DNA from: Deinococcus sp.
GTDB lineage: Bacteria; Deinococcota; Deinococci; Deinococcales; Deinococcaceae
Reading direction: 5' to 3'
DNA length: 10,164 nt
Assembly: GCF_018260405.1 (NCBI RefSeq)
Contig: NZ_JAGLBG010000087.1
Coordinates: forward strand, 1-10,164
Below, piece by piece: positions 1 to 6,633 of this stretch; positions within the stretch are counted from its first letter, which is position 1, and the number at the start of each line of letters is the position of its first letter. The notes below the pieces were generated by a model. It was given only the letters and a program-made list of their open reading frames with translations, was not told the origin of the DNA and made no database searches. The translations under genes were made by a program, and so were the position numbers.

Positions 1-246
1 TCGCTAGGGTAAGCTGCGCGTTCCACCGTTAAAGCCTAAAACATTTCCCATGGTTAGGGCCTCAGACAGCCTCTAAGCCGCTTAAGCATGGCTATGCGCC
101 CAAAAGCTTGTTCCGTCGGGGATTGGATACCCTCAGGAAAGCCATTGGGAATCTGGCCTGGGGCAAAAAGCCCGCTAGGACGAGGTTCAGGTACCTTCTC
201 GCTACTTTTGTACCCTAGAGAGCAGGCCGCCAGGATAAAAGCCTGT
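1..246. other. Gene-free left edge with a possible insertion-sequence end
   Basis: No reading frame here resembles a known protein. On the minus strand the 13 bases at 61-73 read GAGGCTGTCTGAG, which looks like the start of the terminal inverted repeats of many IS5-family elements, and the adjoining TAA could be part of a target duplication. If so, 1-73 would be the inside of an element that continues left of the window. A minus-strand ATG at about 50 runs into a stop after 15 codons, so no intact transposase starts here. A perfect inverted repeat GGGC-AAAAA-GCCC lies near 162-174, just past the carboxylesterase stop; its stem is only 4 bp, too short for a confident terminator. The insertion-sequence reading is inference. 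Confidence 0.25.
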
Positions 247-1698
247 TCATTTCCAAATGGCATCACACTGATGAAAGCTGCGGAAATCAGTGACTGGCCC
301 GATCCGCTCGGGGCGCAATTCCTGCACGCCACTTCCATCGGCATTCAGTGGGTTCCAAACGGCCAGCCCTGCGCCGTTAGGATCGCCGGTGCGGGCAAAA
401 TTAGCCCAGTAAGCTCGCATGGTGCGTCCCAGATCGAGCTGCTGGGGCGTAAAGGCGTCCAGATTCACCAGCTCGTTGGAGGTTCCCAACACGAACGGGA
501 TTTCTACCGAGTGAAACGCGCCCAGAGAAGGCAGACCTGGGGTCGGGGACGCCCGGACAGGCACGCTGCGGTCACGGAATTCGTAGGCGTAGACCGGTAC
601 AGCGTGGCTACGGCTGCGGGCAAGGTCACTGGTGGGACAGGCGAAGGCCTGGTCGGTGCTGGCGGCGGCCAGGGCCAGGGTGCGAGTACCGTACGCAGCT
701 GCCGTGTAGTGAAACAGGGATGCCAGCAGATGACCTTTATTCAGCAGGTAGCTGCCGCCCAGATACTCCCACAGATTCAGGTCGCGTTCCGGCTTCACGA
801 TGAACGCCGCAAAGACCCGCGCTTCATCCAGGTTGCTGCCGATCAGCAGCGGTACTTTCAGCGCCTGAGCCGTAGTGAGCGCCTGGGCGGGAGCTTGCGG
901 CAGGGTTGGATCTCCGTACAGCGGCGCAAAGGGAACCGTGCCAGATTTGGGCGGACGGGTCAGCGCCAGTTTCTCGGCGGGCAGCTGGCGCAGGCAGGCC
1001 ACGTCATTCGGGTCACAACCCAGTGTTTTGATGGCAGCCGCGCTCTGATTGAAGGCCTCCTGGCGGGATACCGTGACCCCAGCCGATGTGCAGGGGCCGC
1101 TTTCTATGATGGCCTTATCAAAAAGGCCCTGCGCTCCTGGCATAACCAGTTGGTCGCAGATACTCATTCCGCCCGCCGACTCGCCAAAAACCGTAATATT
1201 GTGGGCATCTCCGCCAAAGGCCGCGATGTTATCACGCACCCATTGCAGAGCCAGTTGCTGGTCGAGCAGGCCGTAATTTCCCGCCGAGCCGCCTTGTGTC
1301 AGAGTGGGAAGCGCCAGAAAGCCCAGTGCGCCCAGACGGTAATTGATGGTCACTACGATCACATGTTGCTCACGCGCCAGCGGACTCGGGTCATAGTCGC
1401 TGCCTGCGCCAGTTTCAAAGCTGCCACCGTGAAGCCAGATCATCACCGGTAGGTTCTGGGCCGTGTGTGACGCGTAGATATTGAGAGAGAGGCAGTCCTC
1501 GTTGCCGCGTACCTGGTTAGGGTGACCACTGAGGGTCTGATTCTGCGGGCAGACATGACCAGGCTGCTGGGCTGGGCGCTCGGCGGTCCGCTCCTGCGAG
1601 AAAAAGCCCGCGGGCGAGGTAACGCCACGTGTTCCGGCACTGGGTTTTGCTAAAGATGGCCCCTGCACAGCCACCGGAATCGCCACCGCTGAGGTCAA
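247..1698 (-). CDS. Type-B carboxylesterase/lipase, degraded or truncated amino-terminus
   Basis: Serine esterase of the alpha/beta-hydrolase type-B carboxylesterase family, expected to cleave carboxylic esters. Numbering from a TTG at 1698, the sequence shows the oxyanion-hole motif HGGSF (residues 90-94), the nucleophile elbow GESAGG (Ser174), the acidic residue in a DEA motif (Glu292) and the catalytic His in AFHSVE (His396). The conserved disulfide pair before the active site is probably Cys50/Cys69. The tail WANFARTGDPNG near 431-442 is typical, so the 3' end is intact. The first 50 residues are wrong for the family: there is no signal peptide, and the usual segment of the GIPYAxPPxGxLRW type is reduced to scraps (RGV, TSPAG, ERTA) before CPQ. 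The only in-frame starts nearby are TTG and GTG, none with a clear ribosome binding site. The catalytic body is convincing, but the gene has probably lost its proper start and may be a recent pseudogene. Confidence 0.75.
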   Translation of the reverse strand: MTSAVAIPVAVQGPSLAKPSAGTRGVTSPAGFFSQERTAERPAQQPGHVCPQNQTLSGHPNQVRGNEDCLSLNIYASHTAQNLPVMIWLHGGSFETGAGSDYDPSPLAREQHVIVVTINYRLGALGFLALPTLTQGGSAGNYGLLDQQLALQWVRDNIAAFGGDAHNITVFGESAGGMSICDQLVMPGAQGLFDKAIIESGPCTSAGVTVSRQEAFNQSAAAIKTLGCDPNDVACLRQLPAEKLALTRPPKSGTVPFAPLYGDPTLPQAPAQALTTAQALKVPLLIGSNLDEARVFAAFIVKPERDLNLWEYLGGSYLLNKGHLLASLFHYTAAAYGTRTLALAAASTDQAFACPTSDLARSRSHAVPVYAYEFRDRSVPVRASPTPGLPSLGAFHSVEIPFVLGTSNELVNLDAFTPQQLDLGRTMRAYWANFARTGDPNGAGLAVWNPLNADGSGVQELRPERIGPVTDFRSFHQCDAIWK

Positions 1699-1957
1699 AC
1701 TCAGCGGCTGGCAATGGTGGCAGGCGCACGGCGTCGCCAGCGTGGAACTGGTGCCAGCCGGATATGACCACCTGACCTTTACCGACCGCCGGGGCAGTGC
1801 CGCGCAACTGGAGTGGCAGGGTCGACTGATAGCAGCCTGGCTGGACGGCTGGCTGAAAGATGACCAGGCCGCGCTGAGCGCCTTTAGCGCCGCACCGCTC
1901 CAGCTGCGGCTTAGCCAGCATTACCGCTCAGCGGTCTTTGTGCCCAATTTTTACTGA
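1688..1957 (+). pseudogene. Carboxyl-terminal fragment of an alpha/beta-hydrolase-like protein
   Basis: The plus frame through 1688-1957 encodes about 89 residues ending in FVPNFY and a TAA. It reads like the last part of an alpha/beta hydrolase: a strand and loop (HGVASVELVPAGYDHLTF) ending in a histidine where such enzymes place their catalytic His, then an amphipathic helix rich in Trp, Ala and Leu. No serine elbow or amino-terminal sheet precedes it; the frame is closed by a TGA at 1556-1558. The only early starts are GTG codons (for example 1742) without a ribosome binding site. It points away from the carboxylesterase, and both genes lack their 5' ends at the same place, so one deletion between two divergent genes could have removed both heads. 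The family assignment is tentative. Confidence 0.45.
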
Positions 1958-1988
1958 CCCCGGTTGAATGGTTTGCAAAACCTCTCAG

Positions 1989-2016
1989 CCCGAGCCGAAA
2001 AGAAACGGCTTCCGGG
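1989..2016 (+). terminator. Possible hairpin after the hydrolase fragment
   Basis: AGCCG (1993-1997) pairs with CGGCT (2006-2010) across an A-rich loop, extended by CCCG/CGGG with a two-base bulge on the right arm. It lies about 30 bases after the stop of the hydrolase fragment. There is no T-run behind it, so it may be only a weak or factor-assisted terminator. Confidence 0.3.
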
Positions 2017-2090
2017 TGGTCAATGAAACAGACGGCAGTCCGTATGAGAAGTTCTTGGGAGCGCGGCTTCACTTCCCCTACCAGCACCTA

Positions 2091-2118
2091 CCACCGGTTC
2101 TTCGTGAACCAAAGGTGG
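2091..2118 (+). other. Two-part RNA hairpin upstream of wrbA
   Basis: CCACC (2091-2095) pairs with GGTGG (2114-2118), and directly inside it GGTTC (2096-2100) pairs with GAACC (2106-2110) around a TTCGT loop, leaving only an AAA bulge on the right arm. That gives ten base pairs in a 28-base stretch. It sits upstream of the proposed promoter at 2153, so it is not in the wrbA leader. It could be the end of an upstream transcript or a DNA-level structure; its function is unknown. Confidence 0.35.
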
Positions 2119-2152
2119 ACGGTTTATGAGTGTTCTGAGCGTTAATCCCTAC

Positions 2153-2181
2153 TTGACAGTTAAATATTTAAGTGATTTAGT
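2153..2181 (+). promoter_or_regulatory. Sigma-70-like promoter for wrbA
   Basis: A perfect -35 hexamer TTGACA (2153-2158) is followed after exactly 17 bases by TTTAGT (2176-2181), a four-of-six match to the -10 consensus. The -10 end lies 50 bases before the wrbA start codon. The AT-rich spacer stands out from the GC-rich surroundings. Confidence 0.6.
2157..2174. promoter_or_regulatory. Palindromic operator candidate inside the wrbA promoter
   Basis: TTAAATATTTAA (2160-2171) is a perfect 12-base palindrome. Stepping outward there is one mismatched pair (G/G) and then CA pairing with TG, giving an 18-base near-perfect dyad. It fills the space between the -35 and -10 hexamers, where a bound dimer would block RNA polymerase. 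AT-rich dyads of this size are typical for MarR- or HxlR-type repressors that control quinone- or oxidant-responsive genes. No such regulator gene is in the window, so the family of the binding protein is a guess. Confidence 0.5.
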
Positions 2182-2231
2182 GACTCTGCATGACGGGGGT
2201 GGTACTGCCCAGGCCCTCTAAGGAGAACTCT

Positions 2232-2837
2232 ATGACTCAGAACACTGTAAAGATCGCCGTCGTTTTTTATTCCACCTACGGAACGGGTCTCGCCATGGCC
2301 CGCGAAGCCGCCGACGCCGCCCGTGAAGCTGGCGCAGAAGTGCGCCTGGTGCGCGTGGCCGAAACCGCCCCTGAAGCCGTCGTGAACGGTCAGGACGCCT
2401 GGAAAGCCAACCTGGAGGCCATGCAGGACATTCCCGTGGCCACCCCCGCCGACATGGAATGGGCCGATGGCTACATCCTCAGCAGCCCCACCCGCTTTGG
2501 TGGCACGGCCAGCCAGATGCGCGCCTTTATTGACACGCTGGGCGGCCTGTGGGCCAGCGGCAAGCTCGCCAATAAGACTTTTAGCGCCATGACCAGCGCC
2601 CAGAACGTCAACGGCGGCCAGGAAACCACCCTGCAAACCCTGTATATCACCGCGATGCACTGGGGAGCCATTCTGACCCCTCCCGGCTACACCCACCCCG
2701 GCATCTTCGCCTCGGGCGGCAACCCCTACGGCGCAAGCGTGACCGCCAACGGTGAAGCCCTGAGCGACACCGACAAGACCAGCATCCGTCATCAGGCCGA
2801 GCGTCAGGTTCAACTGACCGGCAAACTCAAAGGCTAA
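2232..2837 (+). CDS. wrbA: WrbA-type NAD(P)H:quinone oxidoreductase (flavodoxin-like)
   Basis: A flavodoxin-fold FMN enzyme of the WrbA family, a cytosolic tetramer that reduces quinones by two electrons and so avoids semiquinone and superoxide formation. The 201-residue length is normal for WrbA. The sequence shows the FMN-phosphate loop YSTYGT (13-18), the flavin-contacting loop SPTRFGG (85-91) followed by QMRAF, the motif TSAQ..GGQETTL (121-134), and the PGY..PG segment (150-157) of WrbA enzymes. The start at 2232 is chosen because AAGGAG (2220-2225) sits six bases before it; a further ATG at 2190 in the same frame has no binding site and would add 14 unlikely residues. A promoter with a palindrome precedes the gene and a strong hairpin follows, so it is probably transcribed alone and controlled by a repressor. 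Confidence 0.92.
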   Translation: MTQNTVKIAVVFYSTYGTGLAMAREAADAAREAGAEVRLVRVAETAPEAVVNGQDAWKANLEAMQDIPVATPADMEWADGYILSSPTRFGGTASQMRAFIDTLGGLWASGKLANKTFSAMTSAQNVNGGQETTLQTLYITAMHWGAILTPPGYTHPGIFASGGNPYGASVTANGEALSDTDKTSIRHQAERQVQLTGKLKG

Positions 2838-2859
2838 AGAAGCTTCCAGCGACAGTGAC

Positions 2860-2897
2860 GCGGGTTTGGGAACATCGCCCAAACCCGCATTATTTTC
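2860..2897 (+). terminator. Rho-independent terminator after wrbA
   Basis: An 11-base perfect inverted repeat, GCGGGTTTGGG (2860-2870) with CCCAAACCCGC (2878-2888) around a seven-base loop, is followed by ATTATTTTC. Stem strength and the T-rich tail fit an intrinsic terminator 22 bases after the wrbA stop. The A/T symmetry of the arms may let it act in both directions. Confidence 0.8.
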
Positions 2898-3035
2898 ACC
2901 GTTACCTATTCGCTCTGCTTCGCAGCTTTACACGTCCGTTCGGGGTAGAGGTGCATCATGATCCACTCTGCACCCGGCAGCTCCTTAGCTCCGCTCAGTT
3001 AAGGCCTATTTCATTCAAGTTAAGAAGGAGAAACC

Positions 3036-3701
3036 ATGTTTGACAATTTCCCCAAAAACGTGAAGGCCGCACCTAGCGAAAAGCTTCTGACTCCCGACAA
3101 CACCGTTTTCCTGCTCATTGACCATCAGCCGCAGATGTTCTTCGGCGTGCAGAACGCCGACCATCAAATGGTTCTGAATGCCGCCGAGGGTATGGCGAAA
3201 ACGGCCAAGATTTGGGATATCCCCACGGTGCTGACCACGGTTGCCGCTGAGACCTTCTCCGGGCCGCTTGTTTCGCAGATTCAGCAGGTGTTTCCCGACA
3301 AGACGCCCATTGACCGCACGACCGTCAACGCCTGGGAAGATGAGCGCGTGGTGGAGGCCATCAAAGCCAGTGGCCGCAAAAAGATTGTCCTGGCGGGCCT
3401 CTGGACGGAAGTCTGTGCGCTGCTGCCTACCCTTTCGGCATTGGAGCAGGGCTACGAAGTGTATGTGGTGACCGACGCATCGGGCGGCGTGAGTACTGAA
3501 GTGCATAACATGGCCATTTCGCGTATGCGTGACGCCGGAGCCGTGATGGTGACCTGGATGCAGGTGCTGCTGGAACTGCAACGCGACTGGGCACGTCAAG
3601 AAACCTACGACGCTGTGATGAAAGTTCTGAAACAACACGCTGGCGCTTACGGCATAGGCGTCTTCTACGTCGAGAACTTTCCCGCCAAAGCCAAGGAATA
3701 A
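3036..3701 (+). CDS. Isochorismatase-family cysteine hydrolase (YcaC-like)
   Basis: A 221-residue protein of the isochorismatase-like cysteine hydrolase superfamily, closest in layout to E. coli YcaC, a cytosolic hydrolase without a firmly known substrate. After a short lead, the core strand FLLIDHQ carries the conserved acid Asp29. PIDRTTVNAW (91-100) corresponds to the region of the basic catalytic residue, where an Arg (Arg94) stands instead of the Lys of classical isochorismatases, as in YcaC. The nucleophile Cys127 is in GLWTEVC, and VVTDASGG follows as expected. AAGGAG (3025-3030) lies five bases before the ATG. It has its own terminator, but its position beside a quinone reductase and an amidohydrolase suggests a shared catabolic or detoxification role. 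True isochorismate cleavage in siderophore synthesis is unlikely because no siderophore genes are nearby. Confidence 0.9.
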   Translation: MFDNFPKNVKAAPSEKLLTPDNTVFLLIDHQPQMFFGVQNADHQMVLNAAEGMAKTAKIWDIPTVLTTVAAETFSGPLVSQIQQVFPDKTPIDRTTVNAWEDERVVEAIKASGRKKIVLAGLWTEVCALLPTLSALEQGYEVYVVTDASGGVSTEVHNMAISRMRDAGAVMVTWMQVLLELQRDWARQETYDAVMKVLKQHAGAYGIGVFYVENFPAKAKE

Positions 3702-3722
3702 AGCTTCTTTCGAGTCTGCCGC

Positions 3723-3757
3723 GCCCCAGTTCTATTCCGTGACTTGGGGCCTTTTCT
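3723..3757 (+). terminator. Rho-independent terminator after the YcaC-like gene
   Basis: GCCCCA (3723-3728) pairs with TGGGGC (3745-3750), extendable by GT/AC past a single bulged base, and is followed at once by CTTTTCT. It ends 16 bases before the next start codon, so the membrane-protein gene is reached by read-through or by a promoter I cannot identify in this short gap. Confidence 0.7.
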
Positions 3758-3772
3758 AGAATTGGAGAAACC

Positions 3773-4435
3773 ATGAAAGATAACTCTCGCCTCATGCTGG
3801 CTGCACTATCGCTGCTTACCGTGAGCACCGGTCTGATAGATGCGGCTACGGTGCTTGGGAGCAGCGTTTTTGCGGCCAACATGACTGGCAACCTTGTTTT
3901 TCTGGGTTTCTCGTTGGGCGGCTCATCCGACTATTCGGTGCCCTCTTCGCTGGCAGCCATTTTCGGGTTCCTGCTGGGGGCTTTTGTGGCCGGACGCCTT
4001 ATCCGGGACAAACTCACCGCCAGGAAAGCGGGCCTTGCACTGGGGATTCAAACTGTTTTTATCCTGCTGGGCGCGGGTCTGGCGTGGCTGACAAAGGCCG
4101 GGGAAAGCGACAGCTGGGGCCGTTGGCTGATGCTGATTTTGCTTGGTGTGGCCATGGGCCTGCAAAATACGGTTTCTATCAAAAAATCTGCTCTGGATGA
4201 TATGAAAACTACCGTCATGACCCTAACGCTGGCGGGCATGGCCGCTGACCTGGGACGCGGCAAGACGGATAAGCTGGGTGTGCGCCTGTTCTCGGTGCTG
4301 CTGCTGGTGGTCGGCGCGGTGACTGGGGCACTCATTTACTACTCGGCTGGGTTGGTGGCGACCATTCTGGCAACGGCGCTGTGTGTCGGGTTGACAGCCG
4401 CGCTGTTTGCAGTCGGGGAGGAGGAAAAAGTGTAA
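3773..4435 (+). CDS. DUF1275 / YoaK-like six-helix membrane protein
   Basis: A 220-residue integral inner-membrane protein of the DUF1275 (YoaK) family, whose function is not established; a transport role is often suspected. Six hydrophobic segments are visible at about 7-27, 56-76, 86-106, 118-135, 170-190 and 194-214. Family signatures are the GLIDA motif (20-24) in the first helix, FAANMTGN (33-40) straight after it, GLQN (129-132) after helix four, and TTVMTLTLAG (146-155). The ATG at 3773 is preceded by TGGAG (3763-3767) at five bases. The gap to the amidohydrolase gene is 75 bases without a clear terminator, so these two genes may be co-transcribed, which would fit a permease or exporter serving the enzyme. 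That pairing is inference. Confidence 0.88.
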   Translation: MKDNSRLMLAALSLLTVSTGLIDAATVLGSSVFAANMTGNLVFLGFSLGGSSDYSVPSSLAAIFGFLLGAFVAGRLIRDKLTARKAGLALGIQTVFILLGAGLAWLTKAGESDSWGRWLMLILLGVAMGLQNTVSIKKSALDDMKTTVMTLTLAGMAADLGRGKTDKLGVRLFSVLLLVVGAVTGALIYYSAGLVATILATALCVGLTAALFAVGEEEKV

Positions 4436-4510
4436 GAGCAGTGGGGGCGATCGATAGATGTGCGCCTCACCTTTCACCGGTCAGGTTCTCTACTCACACG
4501 GAGGAGCAAT

Positions 4511-6385
4511 ATGGAAAACGTACAGATGATTTTGAGAAACGGCAAAATCACCACGCTCGACAGCAAACGCCCCGAAGTCAGCGCACTGGCGATTCAGGAT
4601 GGCAAGGTCATGGCGATTGGCGACGACAATGAAGTGCTGCGGCTGGCCGGTGAAAAGACGCGCATCATTGACCTCAGGGGCCGCCGCGCCATTCCTGGGC
4701 TGAACGACAGCCACCTGCACATTATTCGCGGGGGACTGAGTTACAACCAGGAGCTGCGCTGGGAAGGCGTGCCAACGTTGCACGAGGCGCTCGAGCTGCT
4801 ACGCGACCAGGCCGAGCACACGCCCGCGCCGCAATGGGTGCGCGTGATTGGCGGCTGGACAGAGTTTCAGTTTGCCGAGCGGCGGATGCCCACGCTGGAC
4901 GAACTGAACAAGGCCGCGCCCGACACCCCCGTCTTTTTGCTGCACCTGTACGCCCACGCGCAACTTAACCGCGCCGCGCTGGAAGCTCTGGGCTTCGACA
5001 AAGAGACCCCCGACCCCCCAGGCGGCAAATTCGAGCGCGACAGCCAGGGCAATCCCACGGGCCTGCTGCTGGCGACCCCCTCGGCGTCTATTCTGTATTC
5101 CACACTGGGCAAAACGCCCAAACTGCCCCTGGAAGACCAGATCAACTCTACCCGGCACTTCATGCGCGAACTTAACCGCCTGGGCCTGACTTCGGCGATT
5201 GACGCGGGCGGCGGCGGGCAGAACTACCCGGACGACTACGAAGTGGTCAAAAAGCTGCACGACGACGGCCACCTGAATGTCCGCATCGCTTACAACCTGT
5301 TTGCACAGAAGGCGGGCGAGGAACTGGACGACTACAAGAAGTGGACGGACATGACCTTTCCAGGCGACGGCGACGCTTTTTACCTGATGAATGGCGCAGG
5401 TGAAAACCTGACCTGGGCCGCAGGTGACTTTGAAAATTTCTATTATCCGCGCCCTGAACTGCCCGAAAAGATGGAAAAAGAGCTGGAGGCCATCGTGGAA
5501 GTGCTGGCCGAGAAGAAGTGGCCGTTTCGCATCCACGGGACTTACGACGAGAGCGTCAGCCGCTTTCTGAATGTCTTTGAACGGGTGGCCCAAAAGCAGC
5601 CGCTGCCCAACCGCATCATCTTTGACCATGCCGAAACAGTAAGCGAGCGCACCCTAGAGCGTATTCAGGCGCTGGGCGCAGGCATTGCCGTGCAGCACCG
5701 CATGGCCTTTCAGGGTGAGGTCTTTGTGGAACGCTACGGCGCAGAAGAAGCCAAACAAACACCGCGCATCAAGAAAATGTTGGAAATGGGCTTGCCTGTT
5801 GGTGCGGGCACGGACGCAACCCGCGTGGCTTCCTACAACCCCTGGGTATGCCTGCGCTGGCTGACCACCGGCAAGACAGTGGGCGGCATGACGCTATACG
5901 ATGAGAACAACACCCTTGACCGCACCACGGCGCTGCGCCTGTACACCAAAGGCTCGGCGTGGTTTTCAGGCGAGCAGAGTAAGAAGGGGGCGCTGTCGGT
6001 AGGCGAGCTTGCTGACATCGCTGTGCTGTCGGACGATTACTTTGAAGTGGACGGTGACGACATTCAGTGGATCGAATCGGTTCTGACGATTGTTGATGGA
6101 CGCATCGTCTACGCCGCTGCCGAATTCACAAGCGACGACCCCCCACTTCCCCCCGCCTCTCCCGACTGGTCGCCTGTCAAGCGCTACGGTGGGCATTGGC
6201 GACCCTCCGAGAACCGCAATGCGCCGTCAAATGAGCCACTCCAGAACAATACGGCTCTGTGCGGTTGCTCCAGCGCCTGCGGCATGCACGGCCATGACCA
6301 TGCCTGGAGCAAGGACGTTCCTGTGCGCGATCAGGATAAGACGGCCTTCTGGGGGGCGCTGGGCTGCTCCTGCTTTGCGTTCTAA
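4511..6385 (+). CDS. YtcJ-like metal-dependent amidohydrolase with Cys/His-rich tail
   Basis: A 624-residue TIM-barrel hydrolase of the amidohydrolase superfamily, YtcJ-like (amidohydrolase 3) branch, expected to hydrolyse amide, carbamate, ring-amide or similar bonds with a bound divalent metal. The first 60 residues form the beta-sandwich typical of the family (ILRNGKI, LAIQDGKVMAIGDD). Metal ligands visible are the HLH pair (68-70), His342 in RIHGTYDE, His373 in FDHAE and Asp435 in GAGTDATR. The barrel is followed by the returning sandwich strands ADIAVLSDDY and VDGRIVY. An unusual tail (about 584-621) has CGC, C, H-x-H-x-H and a final GCSC motif. The start is set by GGAGGAG (4500-4506) four bases before ATG 4511; an earlier in-frame GTG at 4460 has no binding site. 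No signal peptide is seen, so it should act in the cytosol. The stop lies four bases from the transposase debris. Confidence 0.92.
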   Translation: MENVQMILRNGKITTLDSKRPEVSALAIQDGKVMAIGDDNEVLRLAGEKTRIIDLRGRRAIPGLNDSHLHIIRGGLSYNQELRWEGVPTLHEALELLRDQAEHTPAPQWVRVIGGWTEFQFAERRMPTLDELNKAAPDTPVFLLHLYAHAQLNRAALEALGFDKETPDPPGGKFERDSQGNPTGLLLATPSASILYSTLGKTPKLPLEDQINSTRHFMRELNRLGLTSAIDAGGGGQNYPDDYEVVKKLHDDGHLNVRIAYNLFAQKAGEELDDYKKWTDMTFPGDGDAFYLMNGAGENLTWAAGDFENFYYPRPELPEKMEKELEAIVEVLAEKKWPFRIHGTYDESVSRFLNVFERVAQKQPLPNRIIFDHAETVSERTLERIQALGAGIAVQHRMAFQGEVFVERYGAEEAKQTPRIKKMLEMGLPVGAGTDATRVASYNPWVCLRWLTTGKTVGGMTLYDENNTLDRTTALRLYTKGSAWFSGEQSKKGALSVGELADIAVLSDDYFEVDGDDIQWIESVLTIVDGRIVYAAAEFTSDDPPLPPASPDWSPVKRYGGHWRPSENRNAPSNEPLQNNTALCGCSSACGMHGHDHAWSKDVPVRDQDKTAFWGALGCSCFAF

Positions 6386-6389
6386 ACGC

Positions 6390-6597
6390 CTATCCGGGAA
6401 ATGCACGGATGGGAGCGACAGGAGCTAATTTGCGCCAGATGACGAGGCAGGCCGCCAGTTCGACGAACCCCAGATAGAGCTCCTGCTGCTTGTCCCATCG
6501 CGTCAGAAGGCGATGCCCTCTTTGGAATATGGGCCACCAGCCCTTCCATCTCAGCCAATGCACGACACGCCCGCGTGTCGTACCCACGATCCAGAAC
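6390..6597 (-). pseudogene. Decayed tail of an IS5-family transposase
   Basis: Two minus-strand frames together encode pieces of an IS5-family (IS4/IS5 type) transposase. From 6597 down to about 6511 one frame reads VLDRGYDTRACRAL and then GLVAHIPKRAS, the segment around the second catalytic Asp. The next frame, ending at a TAG at 6390-6392, reads HRLLTRWDKQQELYLGF followed by ELAACLVIWRKL, the usual carboxyl-terminal helix. The part between, which should carry the catalytic Glu in a motif like RRWVVERT, is missing, so a deletion and frameshift have killed the gene. No start or left end is present. A perfect nine-base inverted repeat (6562-6570 with 6573-6581) falls inside the coding part and is probably a codon coincidence. 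The stop lies four bases from the amidohydrolase stop on the other strand. Confidence 0.75.
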
Positions 6598-6632
6598 TGA
6601 AGAACCCTGCACTTTAGTGCAGGGTTCTTCAG
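6597..6632. repeat. 36-base perfect palindrome at the junction of two transposase fragments
   Basis: CTGAAGAACCCTGCACT (6597-6613) is an exact inverted copy of 6616-6632, separated only by TT. The symmetry goes on outward with CCAGA (6591-6595) against TCTGG (6633-6637) after a single unpaired A, giving 22-base arms. Transposase homology on the left begins at 6597 and on the right at about 6634, so the palindrome sits exactly at the joint. It could be two inverted ends of a third element brought together, a bidirectional terminator-like hairpin, or the scar of a fold-back rearrangement. Confidence 0.8.
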
Positions 6633-6633
6633 T

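Noticed and set aside
88..1452. A 454-codon open frame on the plus strand opposite the carboxylesterase
   Set aside because: It mirrors the high-GC codon pattern of the real gene on the other strand, has no ribosome binding site and shows no recognisable domain, while the minus strand has a full catalytic triad.
2190..2231. Longer wrbA start at ATG 2190
   Set aside because: No ribosome binding site precedes it, and the added residues are foreign to the family; AAGGAG points to 2232.
2160..2882. A 240-codon minus-strand open frame over wrbA
   Set aside because: It is Gly/Ala-rich antisense shadow and would run through the wrbA promoter and terminator.
4460..4510. Longer amidohydrolase start at GTG 4460
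   Set aside because: No binding site is present there, while GGAGGAG stands before ATG 4511, where the family's first strand begins.
4799..5629. A 276-codon minus-strand open frame inside the amidohydrolase gene
   Set aside because: It is antisense to a clearly conserved enzyme and its translation shows only the Val/Gln/Arg bias of a shadow frame.
6562..6581. Nine-base perfect inverted repeat within the IS5 remnant
   Set aside because: It falls in codons of a conserved transposase stretch rich in CG and is best explained by codon choice.
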